Below are positions 1 through 8,353 of a stretch of 64,000 nucleotides of DNA, in pieces. Numbering within the stretch: position 1 is the stretch's first letter; each line of letters opens with the position of its first letter. Made by a program: the position numbers and the translations under genes. The DNA is from an uncultured Bacteroides sp. (GTDB taxonomy: Bacteria > Bacteroidota > Bacteroidia > Bacteroidales > Bacteroidaceae): NCBI RefSeq assembly GCF_937912035.1, contig NZ_CALDPF010000015.1, positions 1 through 64,000 of the forward strand, read 5' to 3'. The notes under the pieces are model-generated. The model was given only the letters and a program-made list of their open reading frames with translations, was not told where the DNA came from and did not search any database.

Positions 1-49
1 CATAACCTTGCCAAGGTTAGGGTCGCGAGTTCGAGTCTCGTTTTCCGCT
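1..49 (+). tRNA. tRNA-Gly (GCC anticodon), 3' part only
   Basis: The window opens inside a tRNA. Positions 3-7 and 15-19 form a perfect 5-bp anticodon stem around the loop TTGCCAA (8-14), so the anticodon is GCC and the tRNA decodes glycine. A five-base variable loop (20-24), a T-arm (25-41, loop TTCGAGT) and the 3' acceptor strand TTTCCGC (42-48) with discriminator T49 follow. CCA is not encoded. The D-arm and 5' acceptor strand lie before position 1. Confidence 0.93.
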
Positions 50-54
50 CAGAG

Positions 55-88
55 AGAGAAATCGGTGATATGCCGGTTTCTCTTTTTT
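55..88 (+). terminator. Rho-independent terminator after tRNA-Gly
   Basis: An 11-bp stem (55-65 with 73-83, one G-U pair) closes a 7-nt loop and runs straight into six T residues. It ends the tRNA transcript. Confidence 0.85.
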
Positions 89-191
89 GTTTTATATATT
101 TCTGCTGTGTGTTTTGGCAATTCTTTTTCGGATAGTTTTACCTTGTGAAAAAATAACCTTGTTCTTTGTTTATTTTGAATTCTACTTTCAC

Positions 192-199
192 TATATTTG
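192..199 (+). promoter_or_regulatory. Bacteroidota -7 box (TATATTTG)
   Basis: The box matches TAnnTTTG and lies 28 bp before the ATG at 228. The nearest upstream TTTG elements (165-168 and 174-177) are spaced 23 and 14 bp away, so the -33 element is not ideal. Confidence 0.5.
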
Positions 200-227
200 C
201 CACGCAAAATATTAAAGATTGACTTAC

Positions 228-431
228 ATGAAAACTTATGACATCTATTTTTCTGATGATGAGTCTTACGACAATAAAGGATTCTCATTGAAAACTATGG
301 AAAAAGCCATACACATGGCTGAAGATATGCTGGAAAAGGGAAATGCTTTTACTGAACAGTATGCCGGTGGAACTATATCAGTGGTAGATTCGGACGGTGA
401 GACTGTGTGGAGCAAGCCTATTCCGGAATAG
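228..431 (+). CDS. Small acidic hypothetical protein (67 aa)
   Basis: This is a short soluble protein beginning MKTYDIYFSDDESYD, rich in Asp and Glu, with no signal peptide or membrane segment. I do not recognise a family. The ATG at 228 is preferred over an in-frame TTG nine bases upstream because it leaves room for a leader after the TATATTTG box. The reading frame lies between the tRNA terminator and riboflavin synthase (37 bp downstream, same strand), so the two could share a transcript. The predicted helix in the middle, the Gly-Gly turn and the final 'VVDSDGETVW' suggest a small folded domain rather than a random frame. Function unknown. Confidence 0.7.
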   Translation: MKTYDIYFSDDESYDNKGFSLKTMEKAIHMAEDMLEKGNAFTEQYAGGTISVVDSDGETVWSKPIPE

Positions 432-467
432 AATATGTTTTATTGATTAACTATTAAATATATACTT

Positions 468-1076
468 ATGTTCTCAGGAATCGTAGAAGAATTTGCAGAG
501 GTAGTAAATGTGGTGAAAGAACAGGAAAACCTGCATCTCACATTGAAATGTTCTTTTGTTGATGAATTGAAAATAGACCAGAGTGTTGCTCATAACGGTG
601 TATGTCTTACTGTGGTAAGTATTCAGAATGGTACTTATACCGTTACTGCCATGAAAGAGACTATAGAACGTTCTAATATCGGATTACTGAAGGTTGGTGA
701 TAAGGTTAATGTGGAAAGAAGTATGATGATGAACGGACGATTGGACGGTCATATCGTTCAGGGACATGTTGATCAGACTGCAACCTGTGTGGCTGTAGAT
801 GATGCCGAAGGTAGCTGGTATTTTACTTTCAAATACAAATTTGACAAGGAAATGGCGAAGAGAGGTTATTTTACTGTTGACAAAGGTTCTGTGACTGTAA
901 ACGGTGTGAGCCTTACTGTATGTAATCCTACGGAGGATTCGTTTCAGGTAGCTATTATTCCTTACACTTTCGAACATACCAATTTTCATACCATAAAGCC
1001 TGGAAGCGTGGTAAATATCGAGTTTGATATTATTGGCAAGTATTTGAGCAGAATGATGAAACTCACTGCAGAGTAA
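468..1076 (+). CDS. ribE: Riboflavin synthase, alpha subunit
   Basis: The enzyme dismutates two molecules of 6,7-dimethyl-8-ribityllumazine to riboflavin and the pyrimidinedione precursor, the last step of vitamin B2 synthesis. At 202 aa it is full length. The protein shows the expected internal duplication of lumazine-binding domains: the N-terminal copy starts MFSGIVEE and carries NGVCLTV; the C-terminal copy carries VNGVSLTV, and GHVDQ marks the junction of the two barrels. The active enzyme is a trimer. No other rib genes adjoin it here, so the rest of the pathway lies elsewhere. A terminator follows at 1096. Confidence 0.95.
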   Translation: MFSGIVEEFAEVVNVVKEQENLHLTLKCSFVDELKIDQSVAHNGVCLTVVSIQNGTYTVTAMKETIERSNIGLLKVGDKVNVERSMMMNGRLDGHIVQGHVDQTATCVAVDDAEGSWYFTFKYKFDKEMAKRGYFTVDKGSVTVNGVSLTVCNPTEDSFQVAIIPYTFEHTNFHTIKPGSVVNIEFDIIGKYLSRMMKLTAE

Positions 1077-1095
1077 TTCTTTTTGATATATGATG

Positions 1096-1142
1096 AAACG
1101 GCTCCCGAACATTGATTTTGCTTGAGAGCCGTTTTCTTTTTT
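1096..1142 (+). terminator. Terminator of ribE
   Basis: AAACGGCTC (1096-1104) pairs with GAGCCGTTT (1126-1134), followed by a T-rich run. It separates ribE from the convergent YihY-family gene. Confidence 0.8.
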
Positions 1143-1157
1143 GCTATAAGTCTGTTA

Positions 1158-2474
1158 TTATAAATCTTTTAGTAATATCTGGTTATTTTGTGAGGTGTAT
1201 TCCTCTCGTGCTTTAATCATTGCATTCCACGAAGCTGTGTATTGGCTTTTGTCTATATTGAATTCTTCGAATCCTTTAGAATCGAGTTTGTTGAGCATTA
1301 CTCCCAATGTCAGCTTGTGCACGGTCATTCCGGGAAGATAACACACTTCTTCAGTGTTACCTTTTTCCTTTACTCCTTCATATATCAGCTGCAAGTCCTG
1401 CAGCTCATAAAGAATGTCTTTTGTTAGTCTTATAGGTATCTTGTTTTCTTTACTTATTTCTTCGGCGGTATACGGATCGTCGCCGTTTTCAAAACGTTTA
1501 CATATTCTGGATAATATTATTGTGCAGAAAAAGTCGTGATATCTGCGGCTAATATTTTTTGATTCTTTTCCGTATTTGAACGATTCCAGATTCTGGCTGA
1601 CGTAGTTCATCTCAGCTCCAAAGAGACAGATGCTCCAGGATATCTGTGTCCAGAGCAGGAACATCGGTATGGCAGCAAAGCTTCCGTAGATGGCATTGTA
1701 GTTTGATACCCATATCTGGCTGTTTATATATATATACTGGAAGATCTGGAATGCGCTTCCTGCCAGTATTCCCGGTATTATGGCATGTGCAAGTTTTACT
1801 TTTGTGTTTGGAATAAATACAAAAAGTCCGATGAACATTATCCAGATTATTGCGTAGGGCAGGAGCTGGATGAAAAATTTCATGATTGGTGCCAGGAGAG
1901 TGAATGTTTCCATTTCCTTCATGAAGGTAGTCATGAATATGGAAATTCCGCTTGAAACTACTATCAGTAGCGGCAGTAGCAGTATCATTGAAAAATAATC
2001 GGTAATTTTTCTGAAAACTGTGCGAGGACGTTTAACCTGCCAAATCGTATTGAAGCTGCGTTCTATATTGTCTGTAAGGATTAGTATCGTCCAAAGCAAC
2101 ATTACGATGCCTACTCCGATGAAAATTCCACTTTTGGCATGCTGGAGATAGGAATTTATCCATGTAAAGACAAGTTCGGCCTGACTTGCATTCATGTTTT
2201 TCCTGAAAAGTCCTTCTATGATTGAGTCGAAGCCGAATCCTCTAGCTATTGCAAAGAGAATTGCAAGTATTGGAATAATAGACAACAGGGTGCTGTATGT
2301 GAGTGCTGAGGCACGTACGGCTATTCTGTTGTTGTTGAACTGTTCTGTGGAAAGTATTATAATTCTTATGGTTTTTATTATGTTTTTGATTATAGGAGGG
2401 TATTTTTCTTCATCGGCTATCCATAGGTCTTTCTGAAGAAACTTTTTCCATTTGTTTATTGGAAGTTTTGGCAT
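1158..2474 (-). CDS. YihY/UPF0761 family inner-membrane protein
   Basis: A 438-aa polytopic membrane protein of the YihY/BrkB family (once misnamed RNase BN). About six hydrophobic segments lie between residues ~55 and ~300, with the family pattern RASALTYSTLLSIIP near residue 53 and the NTIWQVKRPR region near residue 145. A C-terminal soluble extension of about 130 residues contains a winged-helix-like stretch (AEEISKENKIPIRLTKDIL), common in longer Bacteroidota members. Molecular function of the family is not settled; export or envelope roles have been proposed. It starts 38 bp downstream of the RNase P RNA on the same strand, so it may receive read-through from rnpB. Confidence 0.88.
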   Translation of the reverse strand: MPKLPINKWKKFLQKDLWIADEEKYPPIIKNIIKTIRIIILSTEQFNNNRIAVRASALTYSTLLSIIPILAILFAIARGFGFDSIIEGLFRKNMNASQAELVFTWINSYLQHAKSGIFIGVGIVMLLWTILILTDNIERSFNTIWQVKRPRTVFRKITDYFSMILLLPLLIVVSSGISIFMTTFMKEMETFTLLAPIMKFFIQLLPYAIIWIMFIGLFVFIPNTKVKLAHAIIPGILAGSAFQIFQYIYINSQIWVSNYNAIYGSFAAIPMFLLWTQISWSICLFGAEMNYVSQNLESFKYGKESKNISRRYHDFFCTIILSRICKRFENGDDPYTAEEISKENKIPIRLTKDILYELQDLQLIYEGVKEKGNTEEVCYLPGMTVHKLTLGVMLNKLDSKGFEEFNIDKSQYTASWNAMIKAREEYTSQNNQILLKDL

Positions 2475-2512
2475 AGTATGTATTAATGATGATTGTCATA
2501 ATGAAAAAAAGA

Positions 2513-2866
2513 AGGCAGCAAACCTGTAAGCCGGGTTCTGTTTCCCTGACTGGCAGGGACGTCTGTCATTTATCTACTCCCGCCGTCACCGACGGGCTCT
2601 AGCGGTCTACCCTCCGACGTGGGGCGAGCAACCCTCGTTAATGCCGGTTTACATGACCTTACAACTCCTAAGATGTACAGCCCGCATATCGCTATGCGGC
2701 TGGTGGGCTCTTACCCCACCTTCTCACCCTTACTCCCGAAGGAGCGGTTGTTTTCTTCTACATTACTCCACCCTCGCGGACAGCTTTCTGTTAGGAAGTA
2801 GGATGCTCTGTGTTGCCCGGACTTTCCTCTTGTATAGAATACCAGCGACAGACCGGTCTGCTGCTT
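2513..2866 (-). ncRNA. rnpB: RNase P RNA (M1-like, bacterial class A)
   Basis: Read on the minus strand, the 5' segment contains the nearly invariant GGAAAGTCCGGGC and the 3' end contains ACCCGGCTTACAGG. The first ten bases (GCAGCAGACC) pair with the last (GGTTTGCTGC) to make helix P1. These are the conserved P4-forming and terminal elements of the catalytic RNA that matures tRNA 5' ends. The about 354-nt length fits. A T-run on the minus strand just after P1 (2504-2512) can serve as terminator. The ends are estimated from P1 and may be off by a few bases. Confidence 0.95.
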
Positions 2867-2874
2867 TCTTATTG

Positions 2875-2882
2875 CAAAGGTA
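2875..2882 (-). promoter_or_regulatory. -7 box of rnpB (TACCTTTG on minus strand)
   Basis: The plus strand reads CAAAGGTA, i.e. TAnnTTTG on the minus strand, nine bases before the inferred 5' end of rnpB, as expected for a -7 element. No clear -33 element is seen. Confidence 0.65.
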
Positions 2883-3124
2883 TGGAAATAAACTGAAAAA
2901 ACGGCAGACTTGGCAGAAATACTTTTATTTTTGTGTTGTCAGTTACTTGTAATGAATGTAAATTTGTCAGTTTTCCTCGTTAACACGGGTTAATCGGGAT
3001 AATTCCAATGTTAAAAGAGGGAAAAAACTGATACTTAGGAGTACAACCGTATGGAATTTGTTATACTTTAGCGGATGAAATGTTAAACAAGTAGTGAAAT
3101 TAACAATTTAATATAGATAAGATT

Positions 3125-4633
3125 ATGAAAACAGTAACTAAATTTGCGATAGGAGCAGCTTCAATGGTTGCAGTAAGTGCAGGAGTTGCAGGTGTTACGG
3201 CATACGTCGTTTCTCAGAATAATCAACCGGAAGAAAGTAAGACATTTTACGAATCATTCAATACAATGCCTTTGACTCGCGCTGTTGCGATGGATTCAAA
3301 CAGCATGCAGCCTGTTGATTTGACAAAGGCGGCAGAAAGTTCATTGAATTCTGTAGTACATATTGTTGCTACACAAAGAAGTAAGGTGCAGACAGTGCAG
3401 CAGATGCCTGACATTTTCGATTATTTCTTTGGAGACGGTCGTGGACGTCAGCGTCAGATACAGACTCCTGAACAGAAAGGTTTTGGCTCTGGTGTAATTA
3501 TCTCTAAAGATGGATATATAGTAACCAACAATCACGTAATTGACGGAGCGGATGAAATCAGTGTAAAGCTTCAGGATAGCAGAGAACTTAAGGGTAGGGT
3601 AATAGGTACAGACCCGACTACAGACCTTGCTCTGGTTAAGATTGAAGGTGATGATTTTCCTGCAATTCCGGTAGGCGATTCAGAAAAACTGAAAGTAGGT
3701 GAATGGGTATTGGCTGTTGGTAATCCGTTCAATTTGGGTTCTACTGTTACTGCCGGTGTGGTTAGCGCCAAATCAAGAGGTCTTGGTGCAAATCAGGTAG
3801 AATCATTCATTCAGACTGATGCCGCAATCAATCAGGGTAATAGTGGTGGCGCATTGGTTAATGCTCGTGGTGAACTTGTTGGTATCAATGCTATGTTGTT
3901 CTCTCCGACAGGGGCTTATTCAGGATACGGATTTGCTATTCCAACAAGCATTATGACTAAAGTAGTAACAGACTTGAAGCAGTATGGAACTGTTCAGCGT
4001 GCATTGCTCGGAATTGAAGGTATTAATGTTGGAGATGAAAATAGGGATTATCCGGAAGAAATCCGTAAGAAACAGAAAGAATTAGGAGCAAATGAAGGTG
4101 TACAGGTAATGACGATAACAGAAGGAAGTTCTGTTGAGGGTATACTTGAGGTGGATGATGTAATAATTGGTCTTAACGGTAAGAAAGTCAAGACAATGGC
4201 CGACCTTCAGGGTATGCTTGCACAGTATCGTCCTGGTGAAAAAGTTAAAGTGACAGTGTTGCGTGACAAGAAAGAAAAAGAATTCACTATAACATTGAAG
4301 AATGCACAGGGTAATACAAAGGTGGTTAAGAAAGCTGATATGGAGATGCTTGGAGCGGCATTCCGTACAGTGCCTGACGAATTGAAACGCCAGTTGAACC
4401 TTGGATACGGTGTTCAGGTTACAGGCGTTACAGACGGTAGAATGGCAGACAGCGGTATCCGTAAAGGATTCATTATCCTGAAGGCTAACGGAAAACAGCT
4501 TAAGACAGTTCAGGATCTTGAAGATGTAATGAAGGCTGCATCGCAGTCACCAGATCAGGTATTGTTCATGACAGGTGTTTATCCTTCAGGAAAGCGTGCA
4601 AATTATGCAGTAGATTTGTCACAGACTGAATAA
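3125..4633 (+). CDS. htrA: HtrA/DegP-family periplasmic serine protease
   Basis: A periplasmic quality-control protease and chaperone of the Do/DegQ type, 502 aa. An N-terminal hydrophobic signal (residues ~7-30) is followed by the trypsin-like domain with the complete triad: His137 in NNHVID, Asp167 in TTDLAL, Ser240 in GNSGGAL. Two PDZ domains follow (about 290-390 and 400-500), one with the typical VDDVIIGLNGKKV pattern. The acidic/glycine insertion FFGDGRGRQRQ (~101-111) is the LA-loop region that mediates oligomer assembly. The gene stands alone between a 260-bp leader and a clear terminator and directly precedes the primary sigma factor gene. Confidence 0.95.
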   Translation: MKTVTKFAIGAASMVAVSAGVAGVTAYVVSQNNQPEESKTFYESFNTMPLTRAVAMDSNSMQPVDLTKAAESSLNSVVHIVATQRSKVQTVQQMPDIFDYFFGDGRGRQRQIQTPEQKGFGSGVIISKDGYIVTNNHVIDGADEISVKLQDSRELKGRVIGTDPTTDLALVKIEGDDFPAIPVGDSEKLKVGEWVLAVGNPFNLGSTVTAGVVSAKSRGLGANQVESFIQTDAAINQGNSGGALVNARGELVGINAMLFSPTGAYSGYGFAIPTSIMTKVVTDLKQYGTVQRALLGIEGINVGDENRDYPEEIRKKQKELGANEGVQVMTITEGSSVEGILEVDDVIIGLNGKKVKTMADLQGMLAQYRPGEKVKVTVLRDKKEKEFTITLKNAQGNTKVVKKADMEMLGAAFRTVPDELKRQLNLGYGVQVTGVTDGRMADSGIRKGFIILKANGKQLKTVQDLEDVMKAASQSPDQVLFMTGVYPSGKRANYAVDLSQTE

Positions 4634-4695
4634 TCATAACACAGGATAATAATAGGATATTATTGCATAGGTATTGATTTAAGGTAAAAGATTAT

Positions 4696-4737
4696 GAGAG
4701 GCGTTTTATGTGAAAAATAGCATATACGCCTCTCTTT
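4696..4737 (+). terminator. Terminator of htrA
   Basis: GAGAGGCGT (4696-4704) pairs perfectly with ACGCCTCTC (4726-4734), followed by TTT. Confidence 0.75.
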
Positions 4738-4779
4738 ATCATTTATTGTAATAAAAAGTTATAATAATGAATAGAATAA

Positions 4780-4811
4780 TTGTCGTATTCTTGATATTTT
4801 TTATAACTTTG
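4780..4811 (+). promoter_or_regulatory. Promoter of the primary sigma factor gene
   Basis: TTG (4780-4782), 21-bp spacer, TAACTTTG (4804-4811) match the Bacteroidota -33/-7 architecture. The ATG lies 22 bp downstream. Confidence 0.75.
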
Positions 4812-4832
4812 CATCCAAATCGATTTTAAAGA

Positions 4833-5693
4833 ATGAGACAATTAAAGATTACCAAAAGTATCACTAACCGAGAGAGCGCTTCTCTGGATAAGTATTTGCA
4901 GGAAATTGGTCGTGAGGACTTGATTACAGTCGAAGAAGAAGTAGAGCTTGCTCAGCGTATTCGTAAGGGGGACAGAATTGCGTTAGAGAAACTTACTAGA
5001 GCCAATTTGCGATTTGTTGTTTCTGTTGCAAAACAGTATCAGAATCAAGGATTAAGTTTGCCTGACTTGATTAATGAAGGAAATCTTGGACTTATCAAGG
5101 CAGCTGAAAAATTTGATGAAACACGTGGTTTTAAATTTATCAGTTATGCCGTATGGTGGATTCGCCAGTCCATTCTTCAAGCTTTGGCAGAACAGTCAAG
5201 AATCGTAAGATTGCCATTGAACCAGGTGGGTTCGTTGAATAAGATCAGTAAGGCTTTCTCTAAGTTCGAACAAGAAAACGAACGTCGCCCGTCGCCGGAA
5301 GAGCTTGCTGACGAACTTGAAATTCCTGTAGATAAGATATCCGATACTCTGAAAGTATCAGGACGTCATATCTCAGTAGATGCACCTTTTGTTGAGGGTG
5401 AAGACAATAGTCTGCTCGACGTGTTGGTGAACGATGATTCGCCTATGGCGGACCGTTCTTTGGTTAATGAGTCACTTTCGAAGGAAATCGACAGAGCACT
5501 CTCTACGCTGACCGAAAGAGAAAAGGATATTATTCAAATGTTTTTCGGTATTAACACGCAGGAAATGACGTTGGAAGAAATCGGCGATAAATTCGGGCTT
5601 ACACGTGAGCGCGTTCGTCAGATTAAGGAAAAAGCTATCAGAAGATTAAGAAACAATTCGCGTAGCAAGTTGCTCAAATCTTATTTAGGATAA
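4833..5693 (+). CDS. rpoD: Primary RNA polymerase sigma factor (sigma-70 family)
   Basis: A 286-aa group-1 sigma factor of the short Bacteroidota type, lacking the acidic N-terminal region 1.1 and the non-conserved insert of the E. coli protein. Region 1.2 (SLDKYLQEIGRE), region 2 with DLINEGNLGLIKAAEKFD and the -10-melting segment FISYAVWWIRQSI, region 3 (RRPSPEELA), and region 4 with the helix-turn-helix TLEEIGDKFGLTRERVRQIKEKAIRRLR are all intact. This protein reads the TAnnTTTG/TTTG promoters found throughout the window. It is monocistronic with its own promoter and terminator. Confidence 0.95.
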   Translation: MRQLKITKSITNRESASLDKYLQEIGREDLITVEEEVELAQRIRKGDRIALEKLTRANLRFVVSVAKQYQNQGLSLPDLINEGNLGLIKAAEKFDETRGFKFISYAVWWIRQSILQALAEQSRIVRLPLNQVGSLNKISKAFSKFEQENERRPSPEELADELEIPVDKISDTLKVSGRHISVDAPFVEGEDNSLLDVLVNDDSPMADRSLVNESLSKEIDRALSTLTEREKDIIQMFFGINTQEMTLEEIGDKFGLTRERVRQIKEKAIRRLRNNSRSKLLKSYLG

Positions 5694-5719
5694 GATAAAG
5701 ATTGGTTTCCGAAAAGAAT

Positions 5720-5759
5720 AACAGAATCAGACTTCAACATGGTTTGGTTCTGTTTTTTG
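5720..5759 (+). terminator. Terminator of rpoD
   Basis: A 10-bp stem (5720-5729 with 5745-5754, including AACAGAA/TTCTGTT) runs into six T residues. Confidence 0.75.
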
Positions 5760-5812
5760 TTTCTGTATGTTAAATAATAGGCTTCCTTTTTCCTATATTG
5801 ACTATAAATGAT

Positions 5813-5820
5813 TATTTTTG
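5813..5820 (+). promoter_or_regulatory. -7 box (TATTTTTG) before the gene at 5842
   Basis: It matches TAnnTTTG 22 bp before the start codon; no -33 element with normal spacing is evident. Confidence 0.5.
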
Positions 5821-5841
5821 TCGCAATATAAATAATATAAT

Positions 5842-6249
5842 ATGCGATATATAAAATTATTATGCTTTCTGTTTGCAGTTTCTGTGTTTGTTGGAGCTGC
5901 AGCAAAGAAATCAAAAGATAAGAATAAATATGGGGTGTATATGGCAGGTGTCTCTGCCTCGTTTACTGACTCTTTAGTCTATTTCACTGACATTCAGTTC
6001 CTGGATAGTGCAATGGTCGATGGAAAAGGCTTTTTGGTTGGACGTCAGCAGTACAGTGTGCAATTGAAGGACTACCTTGAGACAAAAGAGGGTGGTAAGA
6101 ACCGTACTTGCTTTATGTTTTTCAACGTAAAGAAGGCCAAACTGCAGAAAGAGTTGACGAAACTTAAAGAGAAATATAAAAAGGGTAACAACATGGTTCT
6201 CAAAACTGTAAACCCTGATTTCAAATTTGAGAAGGCTGAACTTTATTAG
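5842..6249 (+). CDS. Exported hypothetical protein (135 aa)
   Basis: A small protein with an N-terminal signal peptide (IKLLCFLFAVSVFVGAAA) followed by a lysine-rich mature start. The mature domain of about 110 residues mixes strand-like and helical stretches and ends with a lysine-rich helix (KAKLQKELTKLKEKYKKG). I recognise no characterised family. It has its own -7 box and a strong terminator, so it is probably monocistronic; the envelope location is inferred from the signal peptide only. The coding quality and the flanking promoter and terminator argue that it is real. Confidence 0.75.
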   Translation: MRYIKLLCFLFAVSVFVGAAAKKSKDKNKYGVYMAGVSASFTDSLVYFTDIQFLDSAMVDGKGFLVGRQQYSVQLKDYLETKEGGKNRTCFMFFNVKKAKLQKELTKLKEKYKKGNNMVLKTVNPDFKFEKAELY

Positions 6250-6259
6250 TCTTCGTTTG

Positions 6260-6308
6260 TGGCGTACCGTTTTGCTTTTATGAATAGCAGAGTGGTACGT
6301 CATTTTTG
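6260..6308 (+). terminator. Terminator after the gene at 5842
   Basis: TGGCGTACC (6260-6268) pairs with GGTACGTCA (6294-6302, one G-U), followed by TTTTTG. Confidence 0.8.
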
Positions 6309-6331
6309 TTTTTAAATGAATTTTTAGTGTG

Positions 6332-7570
6332 ATGAAAAAAATATTATTTCTTTTATTGTCTGTATTTGTTTTTACAGCATGTTCGGATGAAATACCTGAG
6401 GAAAGCTTACCGGTAAAGTCGGGAAGAACTGTGTTGGCGTATTTAATATCTAATAATAGGTCTGGAAATCTTGATAGAAATTTAAAACAGAATCTTGTGG
6501 ATATGTATTCCGGATTGGCACAGAGTAAAGACTCCTGTACATTACTTGTTTATTATCGTCCTTATAATAATGATGGTGATGGTCTGGAAGGACCAGCAAT
6601 ATTGAAATACAGCTCAGATGGAAATGGTAATATAAACGGACATTCTTCATTGAATGGTGGTGACCTGAATGCAAGAAGAGTTATTCAGGAATCGGATGGC
6701 ATTTCATGTTTTAAAGAAGAGCAGAATCATATATCCACTTCTCCTGAAACGATGAAACGTATTTTGAATCTTATGGTAAATATGTCTCCTTCGCAGAGCT
6801 ATGGGGTGGTTTTCGGTTCGCATGGTACGAGCTGGATGCCGGGAAATACAGTTTCAGGCCGTTCGTTTGGAGATGATGCTGGTTATAACATCAATATCCC
6901 TGAAATGGCTGATGTATTGGAAAATGTTTTTGGCGGAAAACAGTTGGATTTTATATTGTTTGATGCATGTATGATGGCTACAGCCGAAGTGTGCTATGAA
7001 TTCAAGGATGTGACTGATTATTTGATTGGTGCTGTAGTTGAGACTCATGTTTATGGTCATCCATACGATATAGTATTGCCAAAGTTGTATGAGAAAGAAG
7101 TTCCGTATAATGAGGTTTGTGAGGAATATATTAAATATAGTAAGGAATTGAATGCTTGGGGTACTTGTGCTGCTGTTGATTGTAGCAAGATGGATGATTT
7201 GGCAGAATGGGTTGGCGCTAATCTGGAGGTTTATTCAGATAAGTTATATTCTTTGGATAAGGATGATGTTCAGCAATATGGAGTTAACTCATTTAAGTAT
7301 TTCTCTTTTGATATTGTTGATTATTTTAAAAATCTGAACGCTGGAAATACTCCTGAAGGATTAGAAGATGTAATGAACAAGGTCGTTGTTGCCAAGGATG
7401 CTTTGTATGGAGTAAAATATCCTATTGTAGGTGACCCTTCATGTGTAATTGAGGAAGACCGTTTCTGTGGTATTGGTATGTATATTCCTAACAAACTGAA
7501 TAATTCTAATTGGAATTCTTATTATAAAACCCTTTCATGGTACAAGGCAGTGGGATGGGATCGCTTTTGA
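6332..7570 (+). CDS. Clostripain-like (C11) cysteine peptidase lipoprotein
   Basis: A 412-aa surface or periplasmic lipoprotein. The signal peptide ends in the lipobox VFTAC (lipid-bearing Cys17), followed by SDE. The peptidase domain has the C11-family catalytic pair: His164 in VFGSHGTSW and Cys213 in LFDACMMATAEV, the latter preceded by the expected hydrophobic strand. C11 enzymes (clostripain, PmC11 of Parabacteroides) cleave after basic residues. ATG 6332 is chosen over the overlapping GTG at 6329 because the signal then begins MKKILF. The substrate is unknown; similar lipoproteins are common in gut Bacteroidota. It may form a transcript with the HAD gene 36 bp downstream. Confidence 0.88.
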   Translation: MKKILFLLLSVFVFTACSDEIPEESLPVKSGRTVLAYLISNNRSGNLDRNLKQNLVDMYSGLAQSKDSCTLLVYYRPYNNDGDGLEGPAILKYSSDGNGNINGHSSLNGGDLNARRVIQESDGISCFKEEQNHISTSPETMKRILNLMVNMSPSQSYGVVFGSHGTSWMPGNTVSGRSFGDDAGYNINIPEMADVLENVFGGKQLDFILFDACMMATAEVCYEFKDVTDYLIGAVVETHVYGHPYDIVLPKLYEKEVPYNEVCEEYIKYSKELNAWGTCAAVDCSKMDDLAEWVGANLEVYSDKLYSLDKDDVQQYGVNSFKYFSFDIVDYFKNLNAGNTPEGLEDVMNKVVVAKDALYGVKYPIVGDPSCVIEEDRFCGIGMYIPNKLNNSNWNSYYKTLSWYKAVGWDRF

Positions 7571-7606
7571 TTTTAATTTAAACAGTGATTAAACGGAACC
7601 TAAACA

Positions 7607-8260
7607 ATGGATAAAACTAAAACTATAGCCGCGCTTTTCGATTTTGACGGTGTGGTGATGGATACGGAATCTCAATATACAATATATTGGAATGAAGTAG
7701 GGCGTATATATCATCCCGAGATGGAGAATTTCGGGTTGCTGATTAAGGGCCAGACTTTGGCGCAGATATACGACCGTTACTTTAAAGGTATGGATGCTGC
7801 TCAGGCAGAGATTACTGCCGGACTGAACAAGTTCGAGAGTGAAATGAAATATGAATATGTACCTGGTGTGGCTGATTTTATGAAGGAACTTCGCAAGAAT
7901 GGTGTTAAGATAGCCATTGTGACAAGCTCCAACGAAAAGAAGATGGCGAATGTATATTCATCCCATCCGGAACTGAAGAGTTTGGTTGACAGAATCCTTA
8001 CGGCAGAGATGTTTACCCGCTCTAAACCGGCACCTGACTGTTTCCTGCTTGGTGCTGAGGTTTTTGAAACCGTTCCTTCCAATTGTGTGGTTTTCGAAGA
8101 TTCGTTCCATGGCTTGCAAGCTGGTACATCGGCACAAATGGCAGTTGTGGGATTGAGTACTACCAATCCTGCGGAAGCTATAAAGGACAAATGTAATCTG
8201 GTTATTCCTGACTTCACTGGTTATACTTATCAGGACATGATTTCACTGCTTGAAAAGTGA
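7607..8260 (+). CDS. HAD-superfamily phosphatase, beta-phosphoglucomutase-like
   Basis: A 217-aa cytoplasmic hydrolase with all four HAD motifs: FDFDGVVMD (nucleophile and acid/base aspartates), VTSSN, KPAPDCF with the motif III lysine, and VFEDSFHGLQAG with the metal-binding acidic residues. A helical C1-type cap lies between motifs I and II (about 20-95). Such proteins dephosphorylate or isomerise sugar phosphates or similar small metabolites; the exact substrate cannot be read from the sequence. It lies between the C11 lipoprotein and panB, and panB has its own promoter. Confidence 0.9.
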   Translation: MDKTKTIAALFDFDGVVMDTESQYTIYWNEVGRIYHPEMENFGLLIKGQTLAQIYDRYFKGMDAAQAEITAGLNKFESEMKYEYVPGVADFMKELRKNGVKIAIVTSSNEKKMANVYSSHPELKSLVDRILTAEMFTRSKPAPDCFLLGAEVFETVPSNCVVFEDSFHGLQAGTSAQMAVVGLSTTNPAEAIKDKCNLVIPDFTGYTYQDMISLLEK

Positions 8261-8285
8261 CATCAGCAAGTAAAATCACACTTAA

Positions 8286-8317
8286 TTTGCTTAAATGATA
8301 TAAAACATCTAATTTTG
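8286..8317 (+). promoter_or_regulatory. Promoter of panB
   Basis: TTTG (8286-8289), exactly 20 bp, TAATTTTG (8310-8317): a near-perfect Bacteroidota promoter, 36 bp before the ATG. Confidence 0.85.
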
Positions 8318-8353
8318 CCGAGTTTTTAAACTGACTTAAATTAAAAAGAAAGT

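Noticed and set aside
2619..2952. Two small plus-strand frames
   Set aside because: They lie antisense over RNase P RNA and are by-products of the structured RNA sequence.
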